Of a stretch of 64,000 nt of DNA, positions 10,693-23,378 are shown one piece after another (positions within the stretch are counted from its first letter, which is position 1; each line of letters begins with the position of its first letter). The translations under genes were made by a program, and so were the position numbers. The notes under the pieces are model-generated. The model was given only the letters and a program-made list of their open reading frames with translations. It ran no database searches and was not told the DNA's origin. Where the stretch lies: the NCBI GenBank assembly GCA_963920525.1, contig OY986435.1:95676283-95740282 (forward strand), in the 5' to 3' direction. This stretch comes from Dichetophora obliterata (lineage: Eukaryota; Arthropoda; Insecta; Diptera; Sciomyzidae).

Positions 10693-13515
10693 CTATTGAG
10701 TAGAGAAAAATGAAAAGATAGATTGCCTAAAAGGACCTCTCCCAGTGACCTCCCTAAGCCATCTTGGCAAAGCATTCCACAACCTAATGGCGTTAATGAA
10801 AAACAGGTGGGAAGAGTTTAATGAGTTGTGCCTCGGAACTATCAGAACATGGCTTCTACTTGACATACAAAACTGAAGTTTTTCATGCAGATAGCAAGGA
10901 GTTTTCCCATGGATTAGTTTGTGCAGGTAAATACAGTTTCTAGCATTTAGGTAAGCAGTTATGTCGCATCCAAGTATTGCATTTCGGAAACGAGACAAAC
11001 GATCGTATTTTCGGAGACCATACACATAGCGCGTGGCATAATTAAATGCAATTTGAATTTTTAACTGGGAAGATGCGCCAAGTTTGCTATAAACTATGTC
11101 TGAATAAGAAATGATTGGTAAAATTAGCTGTATGACTAATCTACGTTTAATTTCAGTAGGAGTGACACTAGTAGACATTCTCAAGTTTCGTAGGACATAA
11201 TAAACTTTTTGGACTATACTATTAACATGGTCTACACAAGACAAAGAAGAATTAATGTAGAAACCTATGTTTACTACTTTCGACACCACAGTCAGTTTAC
11301 TATTACCAATAAACAGATCAGGGACATCAACGACACAAGTTTTACTTTTACATATAGGAAGAACATACGATTTGGCAGCGTTTAGTTGAAGGCCATTACT
11401 TTTGGCCCACTCATTGATGCTACTGAGATCCTCATTTAACCTACAACACAGATCATCAAGAAGCCCAGTTCGTCGCGAAAGTTAAAGCTGGATATCATCT
11501 GCATAAGCATGAACAGATGCATTCCGGCAAACAATAAAGATGTCGTTTATAAAAATTGAAAATAACAGAGGACCTAGTATAGAGCCTTGTGGAGCACCAC
11601 TTACTACTAATTTGTATGACGAGGATACCTGACCAACCTTAACTCTTTGCATTCTATTACACAAATAACTATACTTTAGATTAACAGCACTATCACAGAA
11701 CCCAAAAAGATACCTAAGCTCTTGACACAAATAACTATGATTGACTTTATCAAAGGCTTTGGAAAAATCAAGTAAGCAGAGTAAAGTCATAGAGCCGGCA
11801 TCATATTCGGGTCGAATATCATCAAGAACCTTTACTACCGCTGAGGAACACCCATGCCCTGCCCTAAAACCAGACTGATAGCGGGATAGCAGTTTTTTCT
11901 CAGAAAGATATTTGCTAATTTGTTGAGCCATAAGTTTTTCACATACCTTTGACAATGGTGACAGTATACTTATAGGCCTATAATCATTCGCACCAGATGG
12001 ATTTTGCTTTTTAGCTATAGGTGTAACGATGGCAATTTTCCACATGTCGGGAAAGGAGGATGTTATAAAGCAATGATTTATAATGTGCGTAAGAGAAGTT
12101 ATTATGTGAGGTAGTAAAAGTTTAAAGAATTTTATGGGAATGCCATCTTCTGCAATTGCATTTGATTTTATCTGCATAACACAGTTTCTAACATCAATTT
12201 CACTAACCGTTTCAAACTTAAAAGACTGTGGTATAGTCAGGTTGTCACTGGAACGCGTAGAGGTATCATTAGAGGTAGAAAAAATGTCAACAAAAAAATT
12301 ATTTAAAATCTCAGGATCTTCATTGTATTCATTACGATTTTTATTACATAATCCAAGTCTTTTTATGTTGTTCCACAACGTTTTCGAATTAAGGGATAAA
12401 TCTAGTTTCTCAGAAAAAAATCGTGTTTTGGCCTGTCTTACTAACAGAACAGCTTCATTTCTAGCCAAGCGAAAAGATTCCCAGTTTTCAGGAGATGGTC
12501 TGATTTTCCATATTTTCTGTAATTTGTTTCTTTTTTTAATGCTATTAGACACGTAATGGGTGAACCAGGGACAAGAGACATTTTTCACGGTTGTCGTACG
12601 TAGCGGTACATGTTTGTCAAAAAGATATGTCATCGGTGCTAAAAGAGACCTAAGCTTATCGTTTATATTATGGTGAAGCCAACATTCATTGAAAGATAAC
12701 ATTGACACATCGAGGAACAGGGACTGATAGTTAATATTTTTAAAATCACGGAAAGAAAAATTATTAGAAATTGCATTACGAGACAAATTAACATTTAACG
12801 AACAAAAGATTAAATCGTGGTCAGATAGAAAATAGAGTTGATCGAATAGAGAAACTACTGAAAGATCAGAAACAATTAAATAATCAAGTAGACTAGGAGT
12901 GAAATTATTGCAGTACCGCGTGGGTACAGTATCATTTACAACTGATAGCCCTACTGTCGATAAATTATCATACAGTAAAAACTTACTAGTTTCATTGGAA
13001 ATAATATTGATGTTAAAATCTCCACACAACATTATGAAGTCATAATCAAGAACACTGCTTGTTAAAGCAGAAAACAGAGGATCAACAGAGGAACACTTAT
13101 TAGGATTATACACGCATGACAAAAATATCTTAGTACTATTATCCCATACACATAAATTTAAAAATTCAATACCTGGTCCACTGGATTTACCTACAACTTT
13201 AGAGTTAAGGGTGGTTTTACAGTAAATAGCAACTCCTCCGCCTTTTTTTCCAGTCCAATCGTTTCTGTACAATATATAATTATTAATGCTAAAGGTAGCA
13301 TCACATACATCATTACATAGCCACGTTTCCGAGATGCAAATAATGTCAACGAGCGAGTTTTCAAATATATATTTTATGTAGTCAATTTTAGCCATGTTCA
13401 AACTACGGGCATTAAAATGAACTACATTAAGGCCAGTACGTTGCTTACATAAGACCTGTATTAAAATTTTTTGGTTTTCATCACCGCCAATAGGTGAATA
13501 GCTAGAGCCTGACAT
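10693..13515 (-). pseudogene. LINE-3 ORF2: endonuclease and reverse transcriptase (one in-frame stop)
   Basis: Starts with ATG at 13515. The apurinic-type endonuclease comes first (HFNARSLNMAK, ISETWLC, GDFNIN, LSDHDLIF), then RT (FSKAFDKVNH, GAPQGSILGPLLF, YADDIQL) and a C-terminal region ending FRQSIFSFFSTQ. The frame stays open for about 940 codons apart from a single TAA at 11482-11484, just after the YADD box. The related copy at 59540-61480 has a sense codon there, so this looks like one recent point mutation. ORF2 lies about 170 nt downstream of ORF1. Clade is CR1/Jockey-like on motif style. Confidence 0.88.
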
Positions 13516-13685
13516 AAGAAGAACAACGGGGAGAGTGCGTTATAGGCAAATACAAATATAAATAGATTAATAAGTTAGAGTAGGATAGAAGAAAATGAAG
13601 AAATAATAAAAAAACAAGAGTAATAAATATACGTATAAAAGATAAATATTTAACTGCAAGCTTCCGTAGTATCCGATCAAGAATT

Positions 13686-14588
13686 TTAAAGATTGTTGTG
13701 TAGTTCTTCCACACTGCTGATAAGAATGCTTTCAGCTCCTTTTTCTTTTCTGATAAACACAGAGCCACGAAAGGAAAAAGCGTTGTAAATATTATTTTGG
13801 CGCTTACAAGCAATTGCAGCTTGCAAAAGTTTTCGGCTTTCTGCATTAAGGCTCTCATGAAGATAGATGTTATTATTAAATTCAAATCCAGCATCTCTCA
13901 AATTGACTGCGGATTTAGTTCGTCTACGATAAGTCAGAAATGCTTTGAGCACTCGATTTCTATCAAATGGAGAAAAATATTTGATAATCACAATCGAGAT
14001 TGGGTTGCCCTGATTTGATTTTACCCGTAAAATATCTTTTATAACAGGTGGCTGAAAGTCGATGTAGTGGCAAATACGATTAAACGTGCTCTTTAAGTTT
14101 TCTTCATTAGAAACTGGGAGACCAAACAAAATAGCATCCGAAGAAAAATCAGTGACTTTGTTGCTGCTTTGAGTGCTGTCATTGCTGCTGATTAAATTTA
14201 CTCTTAGCCGCTCAAAATCATCACAGCGAGAATTTAAGGCACTCAGCTGGTTTTCTAGCGAGATAATTTTTTTCTCCAACTCGCTGTGCAGCGCATTGAG
14301 AGCGCTCACTTCAGTCTCGATTTTCTTCGTGAGTCTTATTTCCAGCTTCCCAATATCGTCAGACAGTTGCCTGAGCGAGCTTTCATATTGTGAGAGAAGT
14401 CGATCTTCTAGCTGCCTCATTTCTTTTTTTAAGTTTGCACTTTGGCGCTCCTCCATTTCAAGCAGCTGTGCTCGAATAGATTTTGAGGAAAGATCACCAC
14501 TCACCAGTTTAGGCGTGCCATCCTCTTTGTTAGTTGTGCGGTGGAACAGCTGTTGTTGTTGGCGTGTCAGGCGAGGTGAAGGCGGCAT
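13686..14588 (-). CDS. LINE-3 ORF1: coiled-coil RNA-binding protein
   Basis: A 300-aa intact ORF. Residues ~35-120 are heptad-rich (EMEERQSANLKKEMRQLEDR onward), which suggests a coiled coil for trimer or dimer formation. Residues ~145-300 resemble the RRM-like and C-terminal part of LINE ORF1 proteins, with an ILFGLPVS strand and a basic YRRRTKSAVNLRD stretch. There is no zinc finger. In this class ORF1 packages the element RNA; that role is inferred from family knowledge. It is immediately upstream of the endonuclease/RT ORF on the same strand. Confidence 0.8.
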   Translation of the reverse strand: MPPSPRLTRQQQQLFHRTTNKEDGTPKLVSGDLSSKSIRAQLLEMEERQSANLKKEMRQLEDRLLSQYESSLRQLSDDIGKLEIRLTKKIETEVSALNALHSELEKKIISLENQLSALNSRCDDFERLRVNLISSNDSTQSSNKVTDFSSDAILFGLPVSNEENLKSTFNRICHYIDFQPPVIKDILRVKSNQGNPISIVIIKYFSPFDRNRVLKAFLTYRRRTKSAVNLRDAGFEFNNNIYLHESLNAESRKLLQAAIACKRQNNIYNAFSFRGSVFIRKEKGAESILISSVEELHNNL

Positions 14589-15360
14589 CGTACAATTAAA
14601 TACTCACAGCACTGGAGCACGGGAGCAATAGAGAACAGAAAGCAGAAGAACGAGAGAATGGCAGCAAAGATGATGAGTGTGGGTGGCAGAGATACGAAAA
14701 TGGTAGAATCAAAGCGGCAGCCAAGTAGTGAGGCGGGAAAAATATGTGGATTGTAGTGAGCTAAAGAACAGTCCAGCACAAAGCTTGAGTTAATAAAGTT
14801 GTTTTCGTTGCTGTGGCAACACAGAGAAACTGCTTATGTATGTTTTTATTTGTTTATTTATTGTTTGTTTTGGTGTGTTTTGGCTTAAGTTAAAATCTTT
14901 GTTGAGTGCAAAAAGTTTATTCTTTAAATTGTTTATTCAAAATTTTTGTTTATGCGTTATTATTTCAAAACTGCTTTTAATAAGTTCAAGTTTAATTTGT
15001 GAACTATATTTTTGATTTTTTGATAATAATAATTAACTTAAATAATTATAACTTTACTGAGTTTTTTTTTACATGATCACCTGTAAAACTATCCTGACTA
15101 ACTAACCTGTTTAACTATTAGGCGGAGTAATCGCGATTGTATCCTGGTCATCACTGCGGGCGTCACTCTACTGCCAATATAAATCTGAGGTTTTGCCTGC
15201 CCTGTGGTCGTTGTGAATTAATTATTAATATTTAAATTAATATTTTAAGAAAAGAACTGAAAAATTAAACACTTAATGAATACTATAGAAACATATTTTT
15301 TTTATTGAATGATTAACTCACATTTGTTTTATTTTAATTTACAGGATTTCAAATTTGATA
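14589..15360. other. LINE-3 5' leader and flanking AT-rich DNA
   Basis: 14589-~14800 is GC-richer sequence upstream of ORF1 and is probably the LINE 5' UTR with its internal promoter. From about 14800 the sequence turns AT-rich, and no gene or clear repeat was seen to 15360. Confidence 0.35.
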
Positions 15361-15494
15361 TACAGTGGATCTCTGGATACGGAATGCAAAGCAGGCGGGA
15401 CTCCATGCTAGTTCCGGACTCATTTGCAACGTGTCCTTAGACCGATATGTACTACAATTAACGTATGAAATATGTTTCAATTTCGTAAAAACGT

Positions 15495-16265
15495 ATTCTG
15501 AACGTACAGCGTACGTAAATAAAACGTATGCTGTAAAAATTTCATAAATACGTATGTTGTACGTTAAAGCTTTATAAATACGTATTTTAATACGTATTTT
15601 TTCGTAAATACGTATTTTTAACGTCTTTTGTACGTAAAATGTTCGTAAATACGTATTTTAAACGCGTGGTGTACGTAAAATTTTCATTAATACGTATTCT
15701 GAACGTATGCTGTTCGTAAAAATTACATAAATGCGTATTTTGAGCGCTTGTTGTACGTAAAATTTTCGTATATACGTATTTTCAACGTATGCTGTAAGTA
15801 AAATGTTCGTAAATACGTATTTTGTACGCGTGCTGTACGTAAAAGCTTCGTTAATATGTATTCTTGACGTATGCTGTACGTAAAATTTCATAAATGCGTA
15901 TTTTGAGCGTATGCAGTACGTAAAATTTTCGTAAATACGTATTATGTTCGCGTTATGTTCGTGAATGCTTTGTTAATACGCATTCTTAATGAATGCCATA
16001 AGTAAAAATTTCATAAATGCGTATGCTGCACGCAGAGTTTTCGTAAATACGTATTTTTAACGTATGCTGAACGTAAAATGTTCGTAAATACGTTTGTAGA
16101 ACGAACAAAGTACGGAAAACTAACGTATGGTGTACATCGTAAAAAGGAGCAGCGCACTTAATAAATTCGTAAATACGTATGCTAATCGAACAGCGTACGC
16201 AAAAAAGTCCATAAATACAATTTTGTAAATATGTATTCTGAAAGAAATATGTACGTACGAGCAAT
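15495..16265. repeat. 41-bp tandem repeat rich in TACGTA
   Basis: About 19 degenerate copies of a 41-bp unit, for example cores at 15734, 15775 and 15816 (41 bp apart). Each has CGTATTTT, a GTACGTAAAA segment and TCGTAAATA. TACGTA palindromes recur throughout. Long ORFs here on the minus strand are a by-product of the repeat period, not genes. Confidence 0.85.
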
Positions 16266-16491
16266 GTATGGAATACGTTAATTTAATTTCATTTATTGAT
16301 ACTTAAAAAAATTTTGTTTTTTTTTTACAATGCATATTTTACAGTTTTTTTTACATGTTAAATTTTTAAACTATAATGTATTATCTAAGGCGAGATGAAA
16401 ATATAGTATAAATGCAACGAGCTTAGGAGTGGATGTTAAAATTTACAGGGATAATAAAACAAAGAATTAACATTAAAGAAGGCGAGACTAA

Positions 16492-16676
16492 CAGCCCTAT
16501 TCTGGCAAATTAACAAATTGTTAACCAGTATTTTGAATATTTCTATGTGTTTGTTGTAATTTTTTGATTTCAAAAATTGTTCTGAAAACAAGCTTCAAAT
16601 TTTGTTTTGAAAACAACAAACACAGAAATATTCAAAATACTAGTTAACAATTTGTTAATTTGCCACAATAGGGCTG
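16492..16676. mobile_element. Harbinger-like MITE, 185 bp, TSD TAA
   Basis: A palindromic element with ~75-bp inverted arms starting CAGCCCTATT and ending AATAGGGCTG. TAA flanks both sides (16489-16491, 16677-16679). A 3-bp TWA duplication with CAG...CTG ends fits the PIF/Harbinger superfamily. A second copy is at 63147-63378. Confidence 0.85.
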
Positions 16677-16974
16677 TAAGTTTTACACATAACTTGAAGG
16701 TTGACATTGAGGAAGTTAATCTCATATTCAACTATATCTAACTTGAAACTAACACAATTTTACAAAACATTTTTTAAATACCATACATTCGAAATTTGTT
16801 TGTATTTATATATGAAACTAAATTTTGCTATGAAGGCACTTCGGAAAGTAATGAAAAGTACAGGGTCCGCCATCTAACTTTTTTTTTTTCAACTAGTGCT
16901 TATTTCGTGAATGGTAACACTTAGCTCATGTCTGATTTGACAGATAATTAGTTATATTCTTCCGCTGAACGAAT

Positions 16975-17755
16975 ATGGTTGTGCATACGCTTGAACAACG
17001 CTGGGAAATATTGCGACATTACTTTGAAAATCATGGTAATGTTTCAGAATGTGTGCGGAAATTGCGTACGGATTTTGGAAGAAGAGAAGCACCGTCAGCT
17101 CCGTATGTTCGTTATCTTGTGAAAAAAGTGAAAGAAACTGGCATCCTCATCGATAAACCAAAGCGTGAAAAGCCAAAAGCAGTGCGTACACACGAGAATA
17201 TTGCTGCTGTAGCAGAAAGTGTGCGTGAAGCGCCATCAACATCAATTCACCGTCGTTCTCAACAATTGAACATTTCGGAGACTTCATTGAGACGAATTTT
17301 GCATAAAGACCTTGGTATGACGCCATACAAAGTCCAATTGGTTCAGGAGCTGAAACCAACTGACCATCCAATGCGTTTTCGCTTCGCTAAGTGGGCCTGC
17401 GATCGACTTACAGAAGATGCTGCTTTTGCCAAAAAAATCATATTTTCAGATGAAGCTCATTTTGATCTTGGCGGGTATGTAAACAAGCAAAATTGTCGCA
17501 TTTGGGGCACAGAAAACCCGCACGCATACATTGAAAAGCCGTTACACCCAAAACGAGTCACTGTTTGGTGCGGATTTTGATCCAGAGGCATAATTGGGCC
17601 ATTTTTCTTCGAAAATGAACAAGGAGTGGCCGTTACAGTCAATGGCGATCTTTATCGGGCCATGTTGAACGAATTTTTGTTCACAAAAATTGAAGAGGAG
17701 AATATTGACAACATTTGGTTTCAACAGGACGGCGCTACGTGCCACACAGCGGACC
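16975..17755 (+). pseudogene. Tc1-mariner transposase, 3'-truncated
   Basis: ATG at 16975 opens a 201-codon frame with an N-terminal helix-turn-helix (LEQRWEILRHYFENHGNVSE), a second HTH (SIHRRSQQLNISETSLRRIL) and the start of the DDE catalytic domain (IIFSDEAHFDLGG, first Asp). TGA at 17578-17580 interrupts the frame where these transposases usually have Trp. Homology then continues, to IWFQQDGATCHTA with the second Asp. The gene stops at about 17755 where unrelated sequence, the 3' end of LINE-1, begins, so the third catalytic residue is lost. CAGGGTCCGCCATC near 16862 may be a terminal-repeat remnant. Confidence 0.88.
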
Positions 17756-19134
17756 TATATATAATATTTTATGTTTAATGAGGTAATTACATTATTAAAA
17801 TAAATTATAAATCAGCCTCTATGCATATTTGGTAATTTGATTTTATAAAATTCGGGCAGAGCGTGTGGGGGATTAGGGAATGATTCATTTATGATACCAA
17901 TCGGATAATATTTTTCTCTATTATAAATATTATTAATTAGGTAATTTTCATGAAATTCAAGCCTATCAATAAATCTTTTTTGCAGATCAAACGCATAGTG
18001 ACAAAGAGGGATCACATTGGCCCTATGATATATATAATTATTTGAGAATCTTTTCTTAGGCGACTCAAAGTGTCTGTTAGCACAAGATCTAAATTTTTTT
18101 TTTCAATAATTTCTAGTTCTCTGGCTATTGTTGGTGATATTGAGAACCATAAAGGGAATGCATACAGAATCGCAGAACGGATACTTACCGTATAAATAAG
18201 TAATTTAGTTTTCTGACAAAGTGATTTTCTTCAAAATAATTTAGAAAACATAGAATTTATTTTTTTAATTTTCTTAAAAGTTAATCTTGCATGTTGATTA
18301 AACTTAAATAGTTTATTAAAAGTGATACCAAGATATTTTAAACAGTCTTGAAAAGGTATATCAGCATCATTTAACCTTAATTTAAGGTTTTTGCTCTCTG
18401 GAACTACTTTTTTATTACATTTGCCTGAAGCATTTCTTATACATATAGCTTGCGATTTCGAGGCGTTTATGGTTTTACCCCAGGATTTGTAATAGTCATT
18501 TATGATTCTAAGGTAGATTCTAACTAAATGAAGAGCTTCAGCAGGGGAATTATCTGGAAAATATATAAGAGAATCATCTGCATAAAGAATGCTTTTGGAA
18601 CCATTTACCTCATTAAGGGGAAATCATGAATTAGAATGTTATAGAGATGGGGTGCCAAAATAGAACCTTGAGGTACTCCACTTTTAATATAACCGAAGTT
18701 TGAATTTATATTGTTTATTTGAATCTGAAAAACACTATCACTAAGAAAACTTGAAAATAATTTTATAATAAAAGAATCAAATCCAATATTTATTAATTTG
18801 GAAATAAGTCCTTTATGAAAGGCTCTGTCAAATGTTTTTTCTATATCAAGTGAAGCAGCTACTGTGCAAGATTTTTGCCTTAAATTACTTATGACGTCAT
18901 CCTGTAATTTCAGAAGCACATGAACAGTGGAGTGGCCAGGCTTGAAGCGAAATTGGTGATCTGGAATGAAGTTTATGCATACGTTGGAATCCATCTTAGA
19001 CTTGATAATCCTTTCGAGAAGTTTACCTTAATTTGATAATAATGAAAATTGTCTGAAATTGTTTAAAGCAAAGGAATTAAGTTTCTTTCTAATGGGAATG
19101 ATTTTGGCAGTTTTCCATTTTAAAGGAAAATAAC
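17756..19134 (-). pseudogene. LINE-1 (Jockey-like): 3' part of reverse transcriptase
   Basis: Minus-strand RT motifs: FRFKPGHSTVHVLLKLQDD, SLDIEKTFDRAFHKGL and SGVPQGSILAPHLYNILIHD. The frame is interrupted before the YADD region, but the sequence continues to an AT-rich 3' end at ~17756 inside the mariner gene. The 5' part of the same LINE is at 38594-42577. The two halves are separated by LINE-2 flanked by a 7-bp duplication, and the reading frame is in register once the insert and one duplicate are disregarded. Stops and frameshifts make it non-functional. Confidence 0.8.
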
Positions 19135-19141
19135 CATTGTT
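19135..19141. repeat. target-site duplication of LINE-2 (left copy)
   Basis: CATTGTT here equals 38587-38593. LINE-1 RT sequence abuts the outer side of both copies, which marks the insertion of LINE-2. Confidence 0.8.
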
Positions 19142-19396
19142 TATTTATTTATTGGCCAACCAAGGCAATTTACTTATTCTAACAGGTTTTTACACATTTA
19201 TTTACTTATTCTAACAGGTATTTATTTTTTATTTTTTTATTTTTTATTTATTTCTTTTTTCTCCTTTTCTCCCCCTTCCTTGTTTTGGTGTTCAAAGATG
19301 TGCAATTCGAAGTGGACGTAATCCGCCCACCTAATTGACATTATTTCACGAACACGCCAAAAAGGAAAGGAAAGAGGAGAAGAAAAAAAAGAGAAT
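19142..19396 (-). other. LINE-2 3' UTR with (AATA)n tail
   Basis: The segment between the ORF2 stop and the target duplication. Its outer end is an AATAAATAAATA tail on the minus strand, followed directly by the duplication. Confidence 0.65.
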
Positions 19397-22300
19397 TCAG
19401 AGGTTGGGTTGATTAGGCAGAGAAAGAGACTTGTATAGAGAACGCTTGAATAAGAATTTGGACATGGAAGGTGAGTAGTGGTCGGATATATTATTAAATT
19501 TTCTACAGCAACGGTTGATGGGTTCATTACTGGCATATGCAGTATGATGCCGATATTCAGTTAACAGCCGAGTATGCCTTGTACGTCTTAAAGGGTCATT
19601 GAGGGTAATCTTGTTAGAGATATATTCGCAGTTAGTTACACCGCTCAGAACATCGAAAGTAAAGCATGTATCCAGTACCGTTCTTCTTGTTGATAGCGGT
19701 GTTAAATTTAATAGGGTGAGTCTGTGTTCATATGGTTGAAGGCTTCCATAATCGCGGGGGTTATAAGTTTCTCTCAAAGCGAATAGTAAGAACTGTTTTT
19801 GAATGGATTTGATTCTATCACAATGGGATCCAAAAACTGGATTCCAAATTATGCAGCCATATTCGAGTATTGGGCGCACTATTGCACAGTACAGGGATGT
19901 AGTGACCCATACATTCTTGAATTCGTATGCTCGTCTTTTAATAAAACCGAGCAGTTTACTGGCCCTGGATACAATCTTATCATAGTGTAAATTAAAGCGC
20001 AGTTTGTTGTCCAAGACCACTCCAAGATCAACTATATAATTGACCCTGTTAAGTTCATTATTATTAAGGCGGTATTTGTGATTTACAACTTGGTTTCTAC
20101 GGGAAAAACTTATCACGCTACACTTTTTTATATTGAGGTAGAGTTTATTTTGGGTACACCAGGTCTCAAGAGATGAGAGTTTTAACTGTAAGAAAGTTAC
20201 ATCTTCCTGCGATTCAATTACGTGGTACAATTTTAAGTCGTCCGCATACATAAGATGTGGAATATCCTTCAACACCATGGACAAGTCGGATATGAAGATA
20301 TTGAAGAGAAGAGGACCAAGGTGACTACCTTGCGGTACTCCAGAGGAGACTTCAATTTTCTTCGAAACAATTCCTTGAAATTTAACATATTGGGATCTAC
20401 CATGGAGATAAGTTGATAGCCAACTAAGTAAAGATCCAGAGAAACCAAATTTTTCTAATTTGTGTATTAAGATGCCGTGATCAACACGATCAAAAGCTTT
20501 ACTGAAATCAGTGTAAATAGCGTCTATTAGGTATCCTTTCTCCATCTTGCATAAAACGTCAGAAACCATTATCATGAGGTTAGTGGTTGTGGACCTTCCT
20601 TTTCGAAACCCGTGCTGCTGCTCGTTTAGTCTCTGGTTGATAAGGTACGTTAGCTTTTCGCAAATAATTTTTTCAAATAGCTTTGGGACGGCCGACAAAA
20701 TTGCTATGCCTCTATAGTTTTCAACTGAACTTTTTTGACCGTTTTTGTATATTGGTATTAGGTGGGAAGTTTTCCAAAAAGAGGGAAACACTCCAAGAGA
20801 CAGTGATTTGTTAAATATAATATATAAGGGCACAAGTAGTTGGTCTAAGCATCGCACCAATAACTTTGGGGGAATTAGGTTTGGTCCAGGTCCCTTGGTT
20901 GCATCTAAACCCTTTATTGCATTCGATATGTCTTCTATTGACAAGCTAAAGTTTTCAACCATATGTTGTGAATTCGGAGTGGGGGGAAAAACATCCGACT
21001 GAGTAGTTGGTGGACAAAATACATCCTTAAAATGATCCGCAAAGAGGTTACATATTTCTTGAGGGTTGGAAGAGATAATATTACCTTTATACATGGATGA
21101 AGGGTAACCGGCTGATTTTCGTTTCAGATTGACAAAGTCAAAAATGTTTTGGGGTCTTGGACAATTTTCTCTCCAATTAAGTTTGTGTAAAACTTGTAAG
21201 CTTCTTCAGATTTGAAAGAGAACTCTTTTGATAGCTCATCGTATCTGAGCCTCATTTCTTCGGTAACATTTGCGGTAGTTTTGATGAGTTTGTAAATTCG
21301 GTTTCTCTGCTTTCTCAGGTATCTGAGATTTGAATTTAGCCAAGGTTCTGAAAGTTTGTTTTTTTTCTTTATTTTAGGCACATATCTTTCGATAGCTGTA
21401 TAAATGTAATTATAAAAACTCGAAACAGCGCTATCTAAGTCTAAGTTCGATAGAGCGCAACTCCAGTTAATACCATCTAGAAGAGATGTTATGCTTTCAT
21501 AATCAGCATTAAGAAAATCGTACACAATGGAGTTATTGAAGGACTGGGTAAAAGAGATATTTATATCAGATAACATTACTGTTAGGGCTGTATGGTGAAC
21601 AGTGTTAGCAAACAAATTTTCTGCTTCGATGGTTGGAACAACCCTCACTTCGTCGTACGAGTTAGTAAAGATTAAATCCAACCACCTACTATTTTGGTTT
21701 TGTGTTGCAGAGACTTGCTGTAGATCATAGCTATAAAACGTACTTATTAATGTAAAGTCTATGGAACTAGAAAGGTTTACAGGAAGAAGATAGTTGTCAT
21801 TTTCATCAATGACAAATGATATATTTGGACGGTTGAAGTCACCAAAAATAACAATCCTGTCATCTTCATTTAAGGTTTCCGTAAATGTAGTGATTGTTTC
21901 ACATAGCTCATTGTATGATGCTTCGCTAGAGCTTGGGGGATGTAAATGACACCAATGTACATAGAGAATTTTTTTCCTATATAAACTCTTACTATACGGT
22001 GTTCAAAGAGTTTGTGAGTAGGGGTTTCTATAAGCTCACTTGAAAGAGAATTGTGGGTAGCAATTAGTACGCCGCCACCTCGTGAGAGGCCTGTTGAGGA
22101 ATAGTCGCGGTCATTTCGGTAGATAGTCCAATTGCAGTCCAGAATTTCTTCATTTTTAAAAGTTTCGTTTAACCAAGTTTCTGTAATTACCAGAATCTTG
22201 AAGTGACAAGATTTAGCGTCGATAAATAGTTTATTTAGTTTACCTCTTATACCACCACAGTTGTGATAAAAAATTTTAAGAGAATTAATTGAGTCGGCAG

Positions 22301-22487
22301 GTAGGCATGGATCCTTGGACATTACTTGAGGAATGTTGTTAGGTGACTTTGACTGGTTTTTAGCAATAGGGGTAGTGTTAGGGTCAAAGTTAGGGGCAAT
22401 AATACTGTTGGTGCTCCTTACGGGACTTTTGCAGAAAAGAGACATGTTTAGACCTAACGTGAGTGCCATAGGTGTCAAGGTCCGCAT
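19397..22487 (-). pseudogene. LINE-2 ORF2: endonuclease and reverse transcriptase
   Basis: Starts at about 22487 overlapping ORF1 by roughly 100 nt. Endonuclease motifs: KIFYHNCGGIRGK, ITETWLNE, RGGGVLIA and then, in a shifted frame, FGDFNRPN. RT is in one long clean frame (21094-19397): GFRKGRSTTTNL, TDFSKAFDRVDHG, SGVPQGSHLGPLLFN, MYADDLKLYHV, and a C-terminal domain ending SLSLPNQPNL. Frameshifts near 21930 and 21135 break the full ORF. CR1/Jockey-type LINE. The catalytic RT Asp pair is intact. Confidence 0.85.
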
Positions 22488-23374
22488 TGACTTGACTTAT
22501 TGACACTCCAAGTTGCTCGTGAAAGCGATTAAAAATATGACGCAAATCGTTCACATCGGTCGGCAGCCCTTCTTGTTGTATTAAAACTTTTAAATTAGTT
22601 TTGGTCTCACCCTCTATGCATGTAGAATCAGGGGCTTTATGCATATAGGCGAGATACAGACGGACGTTGTTATAGACGCTGTTCTCTCTAAGACGAGAAA
22701 GGGCATATCTGCTTTGAGTGTCTGCACAGGAGTTCAATGTTAATTTCACTCTTGGAGGTATTAGAGGGTCTAAAAAGGTTTCAGGGTTACCAGGTTGATT
22801 GGAAGGGATGTTATGGAAAGGAGATGGGTCTGAAGTGCGGGGATGGATGGTTGGTGGGTTAGTTGATGATTTAGTGTCTACGGAGGGGGATGGAGACGGG
22901 TTGAGAGTATGGGAGTGAATGAAATTCGGATAGTTGGTAGATGTGTTTGTTGGGTTTTCTCTTGAGTCGGAGACGGGTGAAAGGTTGAAAGATACACGGC
23001 GACGTTGTGTGATAGGTTGTGTGGGAGCTGACTTTTATTATAAGTTTGCAGGAATTAGATTACCGTTGTGCTTGTTGTTGCTGTAATGAGTTGTGGTATT
23101 TTTAAAAGAATTGTCATTGTTGACCGATCTGGGCTTATGATTGATCTGTGGAGAGAAGGTGGGAAAAATATTGGTTTTAAGTTCCCAGTTGGGGACAGAG
23201 CTGCGATGGGGTTTACGAGAATTAGGGTTGGAATTTAAGCTGGAGTTTGGAATACCATTAGAACTAATATTATTTGATTTTGTTTTAGGCTTATAACTGT
23301 TGCTTATCTTATGATTAGATTTAGTGTTTATGCTAGTATTAGAAATAACATTAGAAATATTTGAATTAGACTTA
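22390..23374 (-). pseudogene. LINE-2 ORF1, C-terminal part
   Basis: A minus-strand frame rich in Ser, Asn and Pro, followed by a conserved tail (RVKLTLNSCADTQSRYALSR, then QEGLPTDVNDLRHIFNRF). It contains a double stop near 23035. It continues the PHD-finger ORF1 at 36865-38137, from which it is separated by the Ulp1-bearing LTR element. The GGTG at its outer edge is that element's target duplication. Confidence 0.7.
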
Positions 23375-23378
23375 GGTG

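Noticed and set aside
12134..12556. 140-aa plus-strand ORF
   Set aside because: Antisense shadow of LINE-3 ORF2, which has clear endonuclease and RT motifs.
15495..16265. CRISPR-like array
   Set aside because: The units are degenerate and contiguous without unique spacers, and the context is eukaryotic. It is a satellite.
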